Origin: an uncultured Caryophanales bacterium
GTDB lineage: Bacteria > Bacillota_I > Bacilli_A > RF39 > UBA660
Length of the DNA stretch: 32,920 bases
Assembly: GCA_946629545.1 (NCBI GenBank)
Contig: CAMOXZ010000004.1
Coordinates: 1 to 32,920 of the forward strand
Direction: 5' to 3'
Under the pieces are notes generated by a model. The model had not been told where the DNA came from and did no database searches. It saw only the letters and a program-made list of their open reading frames with translations. Of the stretch, positions 31,384 to 32,920 are shown in pieces (within the stretch, counting starts at the first letter, position 1; each line of letters opens with the position of its first letter). The position numbers were made by a program, and so were the translations under genes.

Positions 31384-32090
31384 TTTGCATCTCCAAATCT
31401 TCTATTTCTCTTATTAAATTCTAATATAGCTTTATCAAACTCTTCCCCATTAAAATCAGGAAAATAAGTCTTAGGAAAATAAAACTCTGCATAACTAGCT
31501 TGCCACATCATAAAATTACTAAGTCTTAATTCCCCACTAGTTCTAATAACAAAATCTAATGGTGGTAAATCTTGATATAAGTTTTTACTTATTAAATCTT
31601 CATCTATAGATTCTAAATCTATTTCACCATTCTTATACATTTCACATATCTTCTTAGTAGTATCAACTATCTCAGAATGAGATCCATAATTAATACATAC
31701 ATTAAATACTAATCCAGTATTATTCTTAGTTTTTTCAACTATACTATTCATAGCTTTTAACACTTTTTCTGGAAGAGGATCTTTTCTACCAGAGAATATT
31801 ACTTTAATATTTCTTTCTATTAAAAAATCTGATCCTTTATCAAATACTCTAGTAAATAAATCCATTAAGAAATCTACTTCTGCTTTTTCTCTTTTAAAAT
31901 TCTCAGTAGAAAAAGCATATACTGAACAATATTTAAGTCCAACATCAGACATATGTGTACATAACTCCTTAATAGTATCTATAGCTGCCTTATGACCCAT
32001 AGAACGAATCATACCACGTTCTTTAGCCCATCTACCATTTCCATCCATAATTATACCAACATGAGTTGGCATTATAATTTCTTCATTCAT
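31380..32090 (-). CDS. uppS: Undecaprenyl diphosphate synthase (UppS)
   Basis: UppS condenses farnesyl diphosphate with eight isopentenyl diphosphates to the C55 carrier for wall polymers. The 236-aa cis-prenyltransferase has GIIMDGNGRWAKERG (catalytic Asp), GHKAAIDTIKEL, YAFSTENFKRE, and the C-terminal DFVIRTSGELRLSNF. The start at 32090 has GAGGT 7 nt upstream. It is the first gene of the uppS-cdsA-rseP operon and follows the khpA terminator directly, with a possible TATAAT at 32110-32115. Confidence 0.96.
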   Translation of the reverse strand: MNEEIIMPTHVGIIMDGNGRWAKERGMIRSMGHKAAIDTIKELCTHMSDVGLKYCSVYAFSTENFKREKAEVDFLMDLFTRVFDKGSDFLIERNIKVIFSGRKDPLPEKVLKAMNSIVEKTKNNTGLVFNVCINYGSHSEIVDTTKKICEMYKNGEIDLESIDEDLISKNLYQDLPPLDFVIRTSGELRLSNFMMWQASYAEFYFPKTYFPDFNGEEFDKAILEFNKRNRRFGDAK

Positions 32091-32125
32091 ATTATATACC
32101 TCATAAATAATTATATACTAAGAAC

Positions 32126-32154
32126 AAAAAAAAAGAAAGTCAAAAGACTCTCCT
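32126..32154 (-). terminator. terminator after khpA
   Basis: AGGAGAGTC pairs with GACTTTCTT (with G-U pairs) across TTTT, followed by a T run. It includes the khpA stop. Confidence 0.75.
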
Positions 32155-32401
32155 AAAATTTATCAATATCAATCTTTACATATTTATTATCAGATAAAGC
32201 AGAACTAGCTTGTACTAGAGTTCTAATAGCATTAGCAGTACGTCCTTCTTTACCAATAACTCTTCCCATATCAGAATCATCAACCATTACTTGAATAAGT
32301 ATAACATTTTCTTCTTCTGTAGGAAATTCTTTAACACTTACACTGTCTTTATTAACTACTAAAGATTTAACTATTTCTTCTGTTAATTTTACTAAATCCA
32401 T
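32153..32401 (-). CDS. khpA: KH-domain RNA-binding protein KhpA
   Basis: KhpA is a small RNA-binding protein, which with KhpB influences cell division and elongation in some Bacillota. The 82-aa chain is a single KH domain with the GXXG loop as VIGKEGRTANAIRTLVQA at about residues 49-66. It lies just after rpsP (2 nt gap), the conserved Bacillota arrangement. Confidence 0.93.
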   Translation of the reverse strand: MDLVKLTEEIVKSLVVNKDSVSVKEFPTEEENVILIQVMVDDSDMGRVIGKEGRTANAIRTLVQASSALSDNKYVKIDIDKF

Positions 32402-32403
32402 GA

Positions 32404-32673
32404 TTACTTACCTTTCTTTTTAGAATCAGCAAATTTCTTCATGATTCCTGCTTCACTAAATAAGTTTCTAACAGTATCAGATACAACTGCACCATTATTT
32501 AACCATTTTAAAGCTAATTCTTCATTGATTTTTGTTTCTGAATCAAGTGGTGCATAAGTACCAATTAATTCTAAGTATTGTCCATCTCTAGGTCTTCTAC
32601 CATCAGTAGCAACGATTCTATAAGTTGGTCTTTTCTTTGCTCCCATTCTTGTTAATCTTAATTTAACTGCCAT
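32404..32673 (-). CDS. rpsP: 30S ribosomal protein S16 (RpsP)
   Basis: S16 binds 16S rRNA during assembly of the 30S body. The 89-aa product begins [20 protein letters not shown] and has [17 protein letters not shown] and the family's ALKWLNNGA segment. The start at 32673 follows GGAGGG; the ORF-track extension to 32703 crosses the promoter. It is followed by khpA; rimM and trmD, its usual partners, are not next in this window. It has the best promoter of the region. Confidence 0.97.
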   Translation of the reverse strand: MAVKLRLTRMGAKKRPTYRIVATDGRRPRDGQYLELIGTYAPLDSETKINEELALKWLNNGAVVSDTVRNLFSEAGIMKKFADSKKKGK

Positions 32674-32703
32674 TAATATCCCTCCATTTCTAAATGCATA
32701 CAT

Positions 32704-32732
32704 ATCATACCAAATAATAATATATCTGTCAA
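32704..32732 (-). promoter_or_regulatory. near-consensus promoter of rpsP-khpA
   Basis: TTGACA, a 17-nt spacer and TATGAT on the minus strand. The predicted start is about 24 nt before the rpsP ATG. Confidence 0.85.
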
Positions 32733-32748
32733 CCTTTTTTTGTTAACA

Positions 32749-32920
32749 CTATTTCAATCTATATCCTATATTATATTTATAATATGAAGAATACTCAGTA
32801 TTCTCAATTATATTATTTAAATCATCAATACTATTAGTTACAATAATAGTATTATTATCTAGAATACTATAATCTTTAAACTCTCTTGTATAATAAACTT
32901 TATTATATTTAATTAAGTAT
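32749..32920 (-). CDS. 3' end of an unknown gene (runs out of the window)
   Basis: An open frame from the window edge encodes 56 residues ending TEYSSYYKYNIGYRLK and a TAG stop. It contains NTIIVTNSIDDLNNIIEN, not recognisable. Codon use matches its neighbours. It ends 17 nt before the rpsP -35, so it lies in the same direction as rpsP. No terminator is obvious. Too short to identify; the frame itself is reasonable but not certain. Confidence 0.45.
   Translation of the reverse strand, partial: YLIKYNKVYYTREFKDYSILDNNTIIVTNSIDDLNNIIENTEYSSYYKYNIGYRLK

Noticed and set aside
32770-32830. GAATACTGAGTATTC-type hairpin near the window end
   Set aside because: It lies inside the open frame of the partial gene and lacks a T run.
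1-32920. CRISPR array, insertion sequence or prophage
   Set aside because: No repeated spacers, transposase, integrase, terminal repeats or phage structural genes are seen.

Overview
This is an AT-rich stretch (under about 30% G+C by eye) from a low-GC Bacillota chromosome. Almost every gene is on the minus strand. The standard genetic code fits, because Trp is read from TGG and TGA ends genes. Core genes typical of Bacillota (scpAB, prpC-prkC, rsgA, rpe, rlmN, fmt, priA, uppS-cdsA-rseP, rpsP-khpA) sit next to sporulation genes (a SigF/SigG-type sigma factor and spoVAC-spoVAD-spoVAE), a class B sortase and many small membrane proteins. That points to a spore-forming or formerly spore-forming, probably anaerobic, uncultured Bacillota. 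The class III anaerobic ribonucleotide reductase supports an anaerobic life. A more precise placement (for example RF39-like gut Bacilli) is only a guess. I see no insertion sequence, prophage or CRISPR array.

Layout, low to high coordinate. 1-1382: the 5' part of tRNA-Leu(CAA), then scpB and scpA. 1471-1773 (+): an RNHCP-domain protein. 1795-4167: an operon of a 45-aa membrane peptide (absent from the ORF track), a class B sortase and a membrane-anchored 433-aa protein. 4256-6673: the sporulation block, transcribed sigma factor then spoVAC, spoVAD, spoVAE, with two Spo0A-box matches in front of the sigma gene and an intrinsic terminator between it and spoVAC. 6776-7068: a gene-poor interval that looks like a type I toxin-antitoxin locus. 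It has a 24-aa hydrophobic peptide with a hairpin-sequestered ribosome site and a convergent antisense RNA of about 90 nt. 7070-10217: dut, nrdG and nrdD, divergent from a Crp/Fnr-family regulator (10343-10972, +) across a perfect 22-bp palindrome. 10994-13150: tex. 13234-19139: a P-type Ca2+-ATPase and envelope proteins of unknown role, including a zinc-ribbon/HEFGH membrane protein and a 3D-domain protein. 19181-24225: the rlmN-prpC-prkC-rsgA-rpe operon. 24276-29465: a small membrane protein, fmt, two unknown membrane proteins and priA. 29519-32090: rseP, cdsA, uppS. 32153-32673: khpA and rpsP with a near-consensus promoter. 32749-end: the 3' end of an unknown gene.

Several genes probably start downstream of the ORF-track start. 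I chose starts by Shine-Dalgarno position, and several are GTG or TTG. Intrinsic terminators are unusually easy to see, and in several places a promoter overlaps or directly follows the terminator of the preceding gene. The most interesting items are the toxin-antitoxin candidate, the Spo0A boxes on the sigma/spoVA block, the palindrome between nrdD and the Crp-like gene, a tail-anchored protein with ADP-ribosyltransferase-like motifs, and the HEFGH zinc-ribbon protein.
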